Shown here: piece by piece, positions 36,035-44,205 of the stretch
Numbering within the stretch: the first letter of the stretch is position 1
How the letters are laid out: each line of letters begins with the position of its first letter
Position numbers and translations under genes: made by a program
Notes under the pieces: model-generated
Database searches by the model: none
What the model saw: only the letters and a program-made list of their open reading frames with translations
What the model was told of the DNA's origin: nothing
Assembly (NCBI RefSeq): GCF_036226405.1
Contig: NZ_CP108464.1
Location: forward strand, 7,998,001 to 8,062,000
DNA from: Streptomyces sp. NBC_01260
GTDB taxonomy: Bacteria; Actinomycetota; Actinomycetes; Streptomycetales; Streptomycetaceae
Length of the DNA stretch: 64,000 bases
Reading direction: 5' to 3'

Positions 36035-38647
36035 GTGACGAGTGTGGGCAAGAAGGAGCAGGGGCCGACGCGGCGCACCGTACTCGAAGCGGGCGTCGGC
36101 GGCGCGGCGTCGCTCGCGGCCGGGCTGCCGCTCGTCGCAGCCGGCACGACGGCCGCCGCAGGGGCCGCGCCGGAGCGCGGGGGCTCGTGGCACCGCTATG
36201 TCCAGGGGCCGTCGCACCGGACCGTGCGGCCGGTGGGGATCGTGCGGACGGCGGGGGACGTGTCCGAACCCGGGGCGCTGCTCGCACCCGGAGGCCGGGT
36301 CACCGTACTGCGGCGCGCCCGGCCGCCCGCCGCCCCCCGCTGGCCGCAGGGCACCACGGCCGAGGCGTCGTCCACGCACGCGGGCAACAACGGGAGCGAC
36401 GGCCGCCCGCGTACCTACGCCGCGGACAACGCCATCGACGGCGACCCCGACACCTTCTGGAACGACGACACCGAGGGCGCGTTCCCCGACACGCTGACCA
36501 TCACCCTGCCCGGGCAACAGCGGCTGCCCGGTGTGACGGTGGTGTCCAACGCCGACGGCGTGCCCGCGGACTTCACCGTCGAGGCATGGGCGGACACCGC
36601 CTGGCTGACCGTCGCCGCGGTCACCGGAAACACCGACGTGCAGCGCGCCGTGCGCTTCGACGCGCCGGTCGCGACCGACCGGGTGCGCATCGCCGTCACG
36701 GCCGTTCAGGACGCCGGGCAGGGGGTGTTCACCCGTGTCAACGAGGTCTGGCCGGACGCGGTGGACCCGGTCACCGCTCCCAGCGTGACCATCGACTTCG
36801 GCAAGGTCGTCGTGGGCTACCCGGAGGTGGATTTCACCCGGGCCTCCGACAACAGCCCCGGAGTGCGCCTGGCGTTCTCCGAGACGCTCCAGTACCTGAC
36901 CGAACGCTCCGACTTCACCCGCGGCGACCAGGCGGGCGGCGCGGGCCGGGGCACCGACCAGTACGCCGTACCGGCCGGCGGTGCCAAGTGGAAGGACACC
37001 AAGGGCTTCGGCTCGGGCGATGACAAGCTGTACGCCGACGGGCTGCACGGCTTCCGCTACCTGAAGATCACGCTGGACGCGCTGCCGTCCGATGCGCCGG
37101 CCGCCCAGCCGTGGGGCGAAGTGGCCATCGACGCCGTGTCATTGGACTTCACCGCCTATCTCGGCACGCCGGATTCCTACCGGGGATGGTTCCTGTGCTC
37201 CGACGAGGAGCTCAACCGCTACTGGTACGGCGCCTCGTACACCAACGAACTGGTCGTCGACACCTTCCGCCGCGACGACGTGGACCCGCGCAACGCCTTC
37301 AGCCCGTCGCTGGACGGAAAGCTGGTGCTGCACGACGGCCCCAAGCGGGACCGGGACCCGTACGTCGGGGACGTGGCGGTGGCGGGGCGGACCCTCTACC
37401 TCACCCATGACGACGCGGCCGAGGCCGCCCGCAATGTGCTGGCCGACCTCGCCGACCACCAGCGCGACGACGGGTGGATCCCACCGGCGTCCATCAACAA
37501 CTACTCCCTCCCGCTGTTCGACTATCCGCTCTGGTGGGTGACGTGCAGCTGGGACTACGTGCTGTACACGGGCGACCAGGAATACGCCGCGCGCTACTAC
37601 CCGCAGTTGGTGAAGGTGCTCGACACCTGGTACCCGAGCGTGACGGACGAGGCGGGGCTGCTCAGCAAGGGGCTGAACGGTACGTCCGGCTACGGCGACT
37701 ACGCGTTCCTCGGCCGCACCGGCCGCGTCACCTACTACAACGCCAACTACGTGCAGGCGCTGCGCGACGCGGCACGTATCGCCGGGCTCCTGGACCACGA
37801 CACGGACGCACAGCGTTGGTCGAAGCGGGCAGACAAGGTGGCCGGGGCCATCAACGACCATCTGTGGGACCCGGCTGCGGGCGCCTATCTGGACTCCGCC
37901 ACCGGCCCCGTCAGGCACGCCCAGGACGGCAACGCCATCGCCATCACCGCGGGTGTCGCCGACGAGGAGCGGGCGGCCTCGGCGCTGGCCCACCTCGACG
38001 CGACGACGAGGCTCAGGTACGGCAACGCCTTCATGGACAACGACACGCTGTTCGGCGGCGCCTCCCAGCGCGTGTACGCCTTCACGTCCTATCCGGAGCT
38101 GGTGGCGCGCTTCGAGACCGGTCGGCCGGACTCGGCGATCGACCAGATCAGACGGACCTACGGCTGGATGGACAGTCACGACCCCGGCATCACGCAGTGG
38201 GAGGGCATAGGCCCCGACGGTTCGCTGTACGAACAGGGCTACACGAGCATGGCGCACGGCTGGTCGACGGGTGTGCTGCCCGCCCTCACCCACCAACTGC
38301 TCGGCGCGAAGCCGACCTCACCCGGCTACGCCACCTGGGAGGTGCGGCCGAACCCCGGTGGGGTCCGCTGGGCGCAGGGCCGGCTTCCCACGCCGCACGG
38401 GCCGCTCGGCGTGGAGTGGAACCAGGACGGCGGGACCTTCGCCCTGACCGTGCGGGTCCCACCGGGTACGCGCGGCTCGGTGGCCCTGCCCACGGACGGA
38501 CGGCACGTCACGGTGCGCTCCGGACGGAGGATCCTGTGGAAGGACGACCGGGCGTACGGACCCGGGGTGCACGGCGACAGCCGGCGTGTGACGGTCACCG
38601 GTCTCACCCACGGCACGCATCACCTCACCCTCGTGCACACGCGCTGA
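36035..38647 (+). CDS. Secreted GH78-type alpha-L-rhamnosidase with discoidin-like module
   Basis: 870 aa. A Tat signal (TRRTVLEAGVGGAASLAAG) is followed by an F5/8-type C carbohydrate-binding module at about 105-235 (NAIDGDPDTFWNDD ... WPDAVDPVT). A beta domain and an (alpha/alpha)6 barrel come next, with RDRDPYVGD carrying the expected catalytic acid region, and WEGIGPDGSLYEQGYTSMAHGWSTG. The protein ends in the usual GH78 beta domain. It releases rhamnose from plant or microbial glycans outside the cell. GTG 36035 has GGAAGGA upstream. Confidence 0.83.
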   Translation: MTSVGKKEQGPTRRTVLEAGVGGAASLAAGLPLVAAGTTAAAGAAPERGGSWHRYVQGPSHRTVRPVGIVRTAGDVSEPGALLAPGGRVTVLRRARPPAAPRWPQGTTAEASSTHAGNNGSDGRPRTYAADNAIDGDPDTFWNDDTEGAFPDTLTITLPGQQRLPGVTVVSNADGVPADFTVEAWADTAWLTVAAVTGNTDVQRAVRFDAPVATDRVRIAVTAVQDAGQGVFTRVNEVWPDAVDPVTAPSVTIDFGKVVVGYPEVDFTRASDNSPGVRLAFSETLQYLTERSDFTRGDQAGGAGRGTDQYAVPAGGAKWKDTKGFGSGDDKLYADGLHGFRYLKITLDALPSDAPAAQPWGEVAIDAVSLDFTAYLGTPDSYRGWFLCSDEELNRYWYGASYTNELVVDTFRRDDVDPRNAFSPSLDGKLVLHDGPKRDRDPYVGDVAVAGRTLYLTHDDAAEAARNVLADLADHQRDDGWIPPASINNYSLPLFDYPLWWVTCSWDYVLYTGDQEYAARYYPQLVKVLDTWYPSVTDEAGLLSKGLNGTSGYGDYAFLGRTGRVTYYNANYVQALRDAARIAGLLDHDTDAQRWSKRADKVAGAINDHLWDPAAGAYLDSATGPVRHAQDGNAIAITAGVADEERAASALAHLDATTRLRYGNAFMDNDTLFGGASQRVYAFTSYPELVARFETGRPDSAIDQIRRTYGWMDSHDPGITQWEGIGPDGSLYEQGYTSMAHGWSTGVLPALTHQLLGAKPTSPGYATWEVRPNPGGVRWAQGRLPTPHGPLGVEWNQDGGTFALTVRVPPGTRGSVALPTDGRHVTVRSGRRILWKDDRAYGPGVHGDSRRVTVTGLTHGTHHLTLVHTR

Positions 38648-38648
38648 G

Positions 38649-38701
38649 CCGCACCGGGGCCGTGCGGTCAAGGGTCCGGGGGACCGGTACCCGGCCCCCG
38701 G
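38649..38701 (+). terminator. Double hairpin after GH78 gene
   Basis: CCGCAC (38649-38654) pairs with GTGCGG (38662-38667), and CCGGGGG (38676-38682) pairs with CCCCCGG (38695-38701). The first starts one base after the stop codon. Confidence 0.5.
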
Positions 38702-38789
38702 GAGCAGCCGGTCGTCCGTCTGCCGGTACTCGTCGGCCGGTCGCCCTCCCGCCCGTCGCGTTCGGCGATCCTGCTCCTGCCCGGCCCTG

Positions 38790-39371
38790 TCAGGCGGCGT
38801 AAGCGGACATCGTCAGGGTCTCGGAAAGGACGCGCCACAGAGCCCAGGCACCCGCACGGCTCGCCGCACTGCACAGCGTCCTCTCCGTGCACCGGGTCGG
38901 TCTGTTCTGCCAGGCGCTGACCACCAGGCAGTGCAGACCGAGGCTGCGGGTGAACGCGAAACGGATGTGGAGGCCCTCGCCCAGGTCATGGCCGGGAAGC
39001 GTCGCGATCTGAAGGCTGTCGTACCCGATCGCCTCCACCCGGACCGGGTTTCCGCCCAGCAGTTCGCATTCGTCCGCCGGACGGATCACGGCCGGGCAGT
39101 CACCGCTCACCGGGAACAGCCAGAAGTTGTCGGTGAGCTGTCCGCGCACGTCGTGGGGGCTGGTGAACGGATGGAAGCCCAGCGAGTAGCCGTACCGGTA
39201 CAGTTGGTCCGGACCGGTGGGCTGTGCCCCGGCGTAGGACGGGGACGGCAGCACCGCGAGCAGGAGCGCGGCCACGAGCAGGCCGGCCGGTGCGGCACGG
39301 GCCGGCGCCCTGCCCGCCCTCACGGCGGAGCCGCGGAACGCCCGGCGCCGCGTGCGGCCGTCCTTCCGCAT
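38790..39371 (-). CDS. Secreted protein of unknown function
   Basis: 193 aa. The ATG at 39369-39371 has GGGAGG at the right distance and is followed by a basic stretch and a signal peptide (LLVAALLLAVLPSPSYAGA). The mature part has four cysteines (GDCPAVIRPADECELL, LHCLVVS, TRCTERTLC region), which suggests disulfides outside the cell. I do not recognise the family. A longer frame to 39443 adds 24 residues without a ribosome site. Confidence 0.65.
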   Translation of the reverse strand: MRKDGRTRRRAFRGSAVRAGRAPARAAPAGLLVAALLLAVLPSPSYAGAQPTGPDQLYRYGYSLGFHPFTSPHDVRGQLTDNFWLFPVSGDCPAVIRPADECELLGGNPVRVEAIGYDSLQIATLPGHDLGEGLHIRFAFTRSLGLHCLVVSAWQNRPTRCTERTLCSAASRAGAWALWRVLSETLTMSAYAA

Positions 39372-39504
39372 CAGCACCTCCCGAAGTGCAAACATGAGCC
39401 AAGTGGAAGGTATGCGCTGATGTGGGCGTCGGCATCTCGGCACCCGTCTGTACCCGTCAGGGGTGGCGGGCGGGGAACGGGCGGTGCGGGGCCCGGAACG
39501 GTGG

Positions 39505-40071
39505 TTACCTGCCCGCTGTCACGGCCTTGAGCTCGTCGAGCGACTCACGGATGAGCTGTGGCATGTCCGGCCGGCCGGTTCCGCCGATCCAACGCTCGAA
39601 CGTCACCTTGAAGACCGCGATCCCCGCCTCGGCGGCCAGGCTCGCGGCCGGGTCCGCGACGCCTCGCCGACGCAGCGTGTCAGCGATTGCCGCGGACAGC
39701 CTCGCGAGCTTGATCAGCTCGCGTTCCTGCAGCTCGGCGTTAGCGGCGATGATCTTTTGGCGCTGCGTGGCGTACTCGTGACGGTCCTGGAAGACGGCCG
39801 CGGCAGCATCGAGTGCCGCGGCGACGGCGTCGATCGGCGCCGCGGACCCGGGCACGCCCGCGAGCGTGTCCACGAAGAGGTCCTGCAGGCTGGACGCGCC
39901 CGCGAACAGGACCTCTCGCTTGTCGGCGAAGTGCCTGAAGAACGTCCGCTCCGTGAGCCCCGCACGCCTGGCGATCTCGGTCACGGTCGTCTGTTCGAAC
40001 CCGCGCTCGCTGTAGAGATCCATCGCGGCCTGTTCCAGCCTGCCGCGTGCGTTCGGCTCCCATCGACTCAT
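39505..40071 (-). CDS. TetR family repressor
   Basis: 188 aa. TetR_N domain at about 8-55 (AMDLYSERGFEQTTVTEIARRAGLTERTFFRHFADKREVLF), then a helical ligand domain. It is divergent from a truncated SDR gene, with two near-identical palindromes between them that are its likely operators. Confidence 0.9.
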   Translation of the reverse strand: MSRWEPNARGRLEQAAMDLYSERGFEQTTVTEIARRAGLTERTFFRHFADKREVLFAGASSLQDLFVDTLAGVPGSAAPIDAVAAALDAAAAVFQDRHEYATQRQKIIAANAELQERELIKLARLSAAIADTLRRRGVADPAASLAAEAGIAVFKVTFERWIGGTGRPDMPQLIRESLDELKAVTAGR

Positions 40072-40086
40072 GGTGGCGATTCTATG

Positions 40087-40137
40087 TGATGACAGTGACT
40101 GGCATCAGGTGTACGTTGATGACAGTCGCTGACATCG
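40087..40137. promoter_or_regulatory. Twin TetR-type operators
   Basis: Two 21-base palindromes at 40087-40107 and 40117-40137. Each has the half-site pattern TGATG-n-CAGT on the left and the matching ACTG-n-CATCA on the right (the second copy has GCTG and ends CATCG). Their centres are exactly 30 bases apart, about three helical turns. The pair fills the gap between the TetR gene and the SDR gene. Confidence 0.7.
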
Positions 40138-40191
40138 GCTGTCCGCCGCGCCCGTCGCGGCGTGGACGGCCGGCTACCCGGGAGGTTTCCC

Positions 40192-40827
40192 ATGCGTGTG
40201 TTCATCACCGGAGCGTCCGGCTGGATCGGTTCCGCCGTCGTTCCCGAGCTCATCGGCGCGGGCCATCAGGTCGTCGGACTCGCTCGCTCGGACGCCTCGG
40301 CCGCCGCGCTCGACGCGGCCGGGGCCGAGGTGCGGCGTGGTGATCTCGACGATCTCGACGGCCTGCGGAGCGCGGCTGACGCCTCGGACGGCGTGATCCA
40401 CCTCGCGTTCAAGCACGACATCGCCTTCTCGGGGAACTTCCAGGGTGCCGCCGATGCGGACCGTGCGGCCATCGAGGTATTCGGCGAGGTGCTCGCGGGT
40501 TCCGACCGGCCCTTCGTCATCGCCTCCGGGACGATGGGGCTCGCGCCGGGGCGGGTCGGGACCGAGCGGGACGGGCGGAGTTCCGATGCCGCTGTGCCGT
40601 TCGAGGGGGCACGGGCCCGTTTGGCCAATGCGCAGTTGACGCTCTCCCTCGCTTCCCGCGGTGTCCGCTCATCCGTGGTGCGGCTGCCCCCGACGGTGCA
40701 CGGAGCGCTTCGCCACGGCCGTGGTCATGCTGATCGACACCGCTCTCCTCTTCGCCGTCTGACACCGGGGTCCGTCCCCACAACGGAATTGACCGTTCTT
40801 CAGGCAAGCAGTCACAGATGTCGCTGA
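40192..40827 (+). pseudogene. NAD-dependent epimerase/SDR, 3' half lost
   Basis: ATG 40192 with GGGAGG upstream begins a normal extended SDR: GASGWIGSAVVPELIGAGHQVVGLARS, then GVIHLAFKHD and RSSVVRLPPTVHG at about residue 177. The family then continues for about 110 residues (substrate domain), but here an out-of-frame tail follows to 40827. Another frame of the same bases, from about 40705, reads ERFATAVVMLIDTALLFAV and stops at 40761, as if the end of a different gene had been joined on. The catalytic YxxxK is not visible. It is probably inactive, though still behind intact TetR operators. Confidence 0.65.
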
Positions 40828-41312
40828 TCGTGCCGGACTTCGACGAGTCCGTACTCGTCCGCTCCGCCGACGCCGAAGTGATCGGCCGGGCACCCACCAC
40901 CATCAGGCTGCTGGCCGACAGCAGTTCGACCGGCGGCGCGCTGTCCACCCAGCGGGTCAGTCTGACCAACGGCGCGGACGGCGCCAAGCCGCACCACCAC
41001 TCGCGGTCGGCCGAGCTGTTCTACGTACTGGACGGCACGGCCCAACTGCTCTCCGGCGAGCAGCTCGTGACCGCCGAACGCGGCGACCTCGTCATCGTCC
41101 CGCCCGGCCTCGCGCACGCCTTCGCCGCCGCGCCCGGAGAGGACGCCGACATCCTCATCGTCATCACCCCGGGCGTCGAACGCTTCGAGTACTTCCGCCA
41201 CCTGGAGTGCATCGCCTACGGCAAGGTGCCGCCGGAGAGCCTGCTGGAGGTCCAGGAGCTGTACGACACCCACTTCCTCAACAGCGAGGCCTGGAGCAAA
41301 GCCCGGGGGTGA
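40818..41312 (+). CDS. Cupin-domain protein
   Basis: 164 aa single-domain cupin: motif 1 KPHHHSRSAELFYVLDGTAQLL and motif 2 GDLVIVPPGLAHAFAA. The histidines needed for a metal are present (HHH, E and the later H). Function is not defined by the family. There is only a weak ribosome site, and the gene starts inside the dead end of the truncated SDR, so its expression context has changed. Confidence 0.8.
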   Translation: MSLIVPDFDESVLVRSADAEVIGRAPTTIRLLADSSSTGGALSTQRVSLTNGADGAKPHHHSRSAELFYVLDGTAQLLSGEQLVTAERGDLVIVPPGLAHAFAAAPGEDADILIVITPGVERFEYFRHLECIAYGKVPPESLLEVQELYDTHFLNSEAWSKARG

Positions 41313-41348
41313 CACGGGATCCGGCGGGCGGTGGGGGAGCGGGCCCGA

Positions 41349-41392
41349 CCGGTGGCCGGCCGCGCTGCCACGCGGCACCGGGCGGCCACCGG
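41349..41392 (+). terminator. Terminator after cupin gene
   Basis: CCGGTGGCC (41349-41357) pairs with GGCCACCGG (41384-41392). An inner stem GCCGCG/CGCGGC (41359-41364, 41371-41376) completes a branched hairpin. Confidence 0.5.
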
Positions 41393-41449
41393 CGCGGAAG
41401 GCCGACCTTCACACACGATCTCCTCGCCGGCGCGAAGCGGCGTGGACCC

Positions 41450-41473
41450 TCTAGACGATCGATTCCAAGGGGT
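41450..41473. repeat. Left copy of 24-bp inverted repeat
   Basis: Begins TCTAGA and ends GATTCCAAGGGGT. It matches the complement of 43089-43112 at 21 of 24 positions, and the three differences are all transitions. Its inner end touches the stop codon of the transposase remnant. Likely a terminal inverted repeat. Confidence 0.65.
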
Positions 41474-42375
41474 CAGTGGTCGTAGGCGGTCAGTGAGCGT
41501 AGGACGGGCTGGCTGGTGTGCCGCTGTGCCAGATCGCGGCCGTCAGCGCGAGGATGCGTTGCATGACGCGGACGACCACGCCGCCCGGTGTGCGGCCTCG
41601 GTGCTGTTCGAGGTCAAGCTGGCCCTTGAAGGTCTCGATGACCTACCGCAATGGCTTGAACAGGGGTGCCCCGGCCCGCTCCGGCTCGCCCTTGCGGGCC
41701 GGCCTCAGCAGCCGGATGTCCTGCTCGGCCAACTCTGGTGCTCGAAGGCGCGGCCGAAGTAGTTCTTGTCGCCGATCAGCGTCTGCCCGGCCCGCGCGGC
41801 GACCAGTTCCGGTTCGGCGGCGAGCAGGTCCAGCAGGGTCTCGTGTTCGTCGGCCTTGGCCCCGGTCAGCGCGAAGGCGATGGGCAGGCCCTGCAGGGTG
41901 CACACCAGGTGCGGCGCAGGCCCCAGAAGAAGCGGCTGTGGCTGGCGCAGTACCCGTACTCGGCCCATCCGGCCAGGTCGGAGCGCTTGACGGTCTCGCG
42001 GGAGCGTCCGCACTCCACCGGCGTGGAGTCCACGATCCACACGTCATCACTCCATACAGAGGTGTCGGTTGCCAGCACCCGGGTCACCCGCCGCAGCAGC
42101 TCGGTCGCCTTGCGCAGGCGCTTGTTGTAGCCGGGCTGCTTGGGCAGATAGGGGAAGAGATGCCGCAGGTGGGCGCGGGCGTGGCGGAGCCACTTGGCCT
42201 CGGAGGTGAAGCCCAGCATGGCCTGCATCATCGCGAGCGTGACCAGCTCGGCATCGGTCAGTTGCGGGGCGATCCCGACCGCAGGACGCCAGGGCGCCAG
42301 GTGCGGTGAGTCCTTCAGCAGGTCGTCGGTCTTCACATAGAGTGCGGTGGCGAGGGAGTCCAACTCTGTCTTCAC
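41473..42375 (-). pseudogene. IS982-type transposase, multiply broken
   Basis: From GTG 42375 the first about 150 codons read as an IS982 transposase (ALYVKTDDLLKDSPHLAPWRP, LTDAELVTLAMMQAMLGF, WIVDSTPVECGRSRETVKRS). Near 41925 a one-base loss shifts the frame after FFWGLR. The next part (HLVCTLQGLPIAFALTGAKADEHETLLDLL, LIGDKNYFGRAFEHQ) shifts again near 41735. A TAG replaces a glutamine codon at 41643-41645. The last part ends correctly in VLRSLTAYDH at 41473. At least three lesions mean it is long dead. Confidence 0.85.
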
Positions 42376-42396
42376 ACACTGACGTTGGACTCCCTC
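42352..42396 (-). repeat. 13-bp hairpin over the transposase start
   Basis: GAGGGAGTCCAAC (42352-42364) and GTTGGACTCCCTC (42384-42396) are a perfect inverted repeat with a 19-base loop. On the mRNA the 5' arm contains the purine-rich GGAGGG and the loop holds the GTG start. It would hide the translation start in read-through transcripts, a known self-limiting device of insertion sequences. Confidence 0.6.
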
Positions 42397-42461
42397 CTTC
42401 CAACCCCGCGGGCGATTCTCTGGAACGGATCAGCATCTGGAGATCGATGGCTCCCGCGGCC

Positions 42462-42971
42462 TCAGGCGCCCACGGTCCCGTCGACACCTTCACGCAGAAA
42501 GTCCGCGTGCCCGTTGTGGCGGCCGTACTCCAGAAGCACGTGCACCATCACCATCCGCAGCGACACCTCCTCGCCCCATCGTGGCTGATACCCGGCCTGG
42601 TCCAGGGACTCAGCCTCCCGCTCGATACGGCGCGAGTTCTCCACCTCGGCATCCCAGGCCACGAACGCCTCGTCCCTGGTCGACGCACTCGCGTCGTACG
42701 CTGCCTGAAAGTCGGTCTTGTCGGACCAGACCATGGGCGCGTCGTTGTCCTCGAACACTCGACGGAACCAAGCACGCTCCACCTCCGCCATGTGCCGCAC
42801 CAGACCGAGCAGCGAAAGCGTGGACGGCGGCATCGACTGCTGCCGCAGCTCCTCGTCGGTGAGCCCTTCGCACTTCATGGCGAGGGTTGCGCGGTGGTAG
42901 TCGAGGAAAGCCCGCAGCACGTCGCGTTCGCTGCCAAAACTGGGCGGTCCTATGCGATTGTCGCTGGTCAT
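42462..42971 (-). CDS. DinB-family (DUF664) protein
   Basis: 169 aa. Four-helix DinB-like fold with the metal histidines at GLVRHMAEVERAWF and MVMVHVLLEYGRHNGHADFLRE. Family members are thiol-dependent transferases (mycothiol or bacillithiol type) or of unknown role. GGAG lies before the ATG. It is intact, although it lies between the dead transposase and the right inverted repeat. Confidence 0.88.
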   Translation of the reverse strand: MTSDNRIGPPSFGSERDVLRAFLDYHRATLAMKCEGLTDEELRQQSMPPSTLSLLGLVRHMAEVERAWFRRVFEDNDAPMVWSDKTDFQAAYDASASTRDEAFVAWDAEVENSRRIEREAESLDQAGYQPRWGEEVSLRMVMVHVLLEYGRHNGHADFLREGVDGTVGA

Positions 42972-43088
42972 TGGTCGTGCTCCTCATCCGTGCCTGCGTT
43001 GAGGTCCAGTATCTGATCCCGTCGACCGTCCCCGTACGAGTGGCCGTCAACCGGACCTGAAGGCTCATTGGACCCCGCAGCCGCAACT

Positions 43089-43112
43089 ACCCCTTGGAAT
43101 CAACCATCTAGA
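43089..43112. repeat. Right copy of 24-bp inverted repeat
   Basis: Starts ACCCCTTGGAATC and ends TCTAGA: the inverse of 41450-41473 with three transitions. Its outer end contains the last codon's tail and the TAG stop of the phosphotransferase gene. No target duplication could be recognised beside either copy. Confidence 0.65.
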
Positions 43113-44115
43113 CGTTCCGGACCAGCTGCAGTGCCTCGTTGAGGTTGTGTTCGGCGATCCTCCGCATGAACTCCCGGTCGGGGAAGTCCCCGTCGAGCAG
43201 CCGCAGCGGACCCGCCGTCAGCGACAGCCGCTGGGCGAGCATGTAGAGCGCGAGCCGGTCCTCGTCCAGTCCGTCCACCGCCAGCCGCCGGTACTCGTCG
43301 TGGAGGCGGATCCGCAGGAAGACGTGCTCCCACTCGACGTCGAAGTACATCAGGTCCTCGATGTCGATCAGAACAGGGTGGCCGTCGCTGTCCACCAGCA
43401 CGTGGTCCAGACCCAGTTCGCCGTGGACGACGGAGTACTCGGCGCGGGGCCGGACAGCCCCGGCGAGGACGCGCAGCCGTTCCTCCAGCCGGTCGCGGGC
43501 GCCCGCGATCCGCTGATCGCGTGAGGCCGCCTCGGCGAGGCACGCCAGCGCGAAGTCAAGGACCTGCCCCTCGCACGACGTCCCCCGCGACGACCCTCCC
43601 CCGTCGATCAGCGCCACCTTGCCGTAGGCCGGCGCGCGGTGGCCCCGCATGGCCTCCAAGCCCTCGGCCAGGCGCGCCATCGCCGGCTCTGCGGCGTGCG
43701 GGTCACGGTCGAGGAGGTCCATCAGATTCTCGCCGGGGAAGTCCTCCACGATGGCGAGTTCGGCCGGGCAGTGAGTGCGCTCGCGGTCGATCAGGTGGAC
43801 CGTCGGGACTCGGAGGCCGAGGCTGTCCAGCCGTGCGTGCGAGGCCTCGAACAGGTCCAGCCCGACACCGGGCAGCCCGACACCGGGCGAGAACGGATCG
43901 GTGAGGTCGTCGTCCCCCTCGGCCGCAGGCCAGTAGTTCTCGGACTCCTCCCACAGATAGGCGACCGCCGTCGTCGCGTCGTCCATCGTCAGGCGGTACA
44001 CGCCCTTCCTGGTGCCGCCCGCGAGGCGTTCGGCCCCTTCCAATTGCCGTCCGCCGCCCAGCGCGGCCCGTGCCGCGCCCGCCAGCTGATTCTGCGTCAC
44101 TCTCTTCGGTGCCAC
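43108..44115 (-). CDS. Aminoglycoside-phosphotransferase-family protein
   Basis: 335 aa. APH/choline-kinase-like fold: VVHGELGLDHVLVDSDGHPVLIDIEDLMY holds the catalytic loop (HGE..LDH instead of the usual HGD...N) and the DxE metal site. The GGTRKGVYRL loop replaces a classic P-loop. Because Asp and Asn of the catalytic loop are replaced by Glu and His, activity is uncertain. GTG start. The stop codon lies in the right 24-bp repeat, so the original C-terminus may have been altered there. Confidence 0.78.
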   Translation of the reverse strand: MAPKRVTQNQLAGAARAALGGGRQLEGAERLAGGTRKGVYRLTMDDATTAVAYLWEESENYWPAAEGDDDLTDPFSPGVGLPGVGLDLFEASHARLDSLGLRVPTVHLIDRERTHCPAELAIVEDFPGENLMDLLDRDPHAAEPAMARLAEGLEAMRGHRAPAYGKVALIDGGGSSRGTSCEGQVLDFALACLAEAASRDQRIAGARDRLEERLRVLAGAVRPRAEYSVVHGELGLDHVLVDSDGHPVLIDIEDLMYFDVEWEHVFLRIRLHDEYRRLAVDGLDEDRLALYMLAQRLSLTAGPLRLLDGDFPDREFMRRIAEHNLNEALQLVRNV

Positions 44116-44205
44116 GTCCCTACCCGACTCCCCGTTTTGACAACCGTGGCACCCTACGCGAGACGCGGCTCAACCGCGACGGATCGGTGCCGCATCCGCG
44201 CTCCG

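Noticed and set aside
41450..43112. The 24-bp repeats as attachment sites of an integrated element
   Set aside because: They are in inverse, not direct, orientation, no integrase is present, and the segment is too short for an integrative element.
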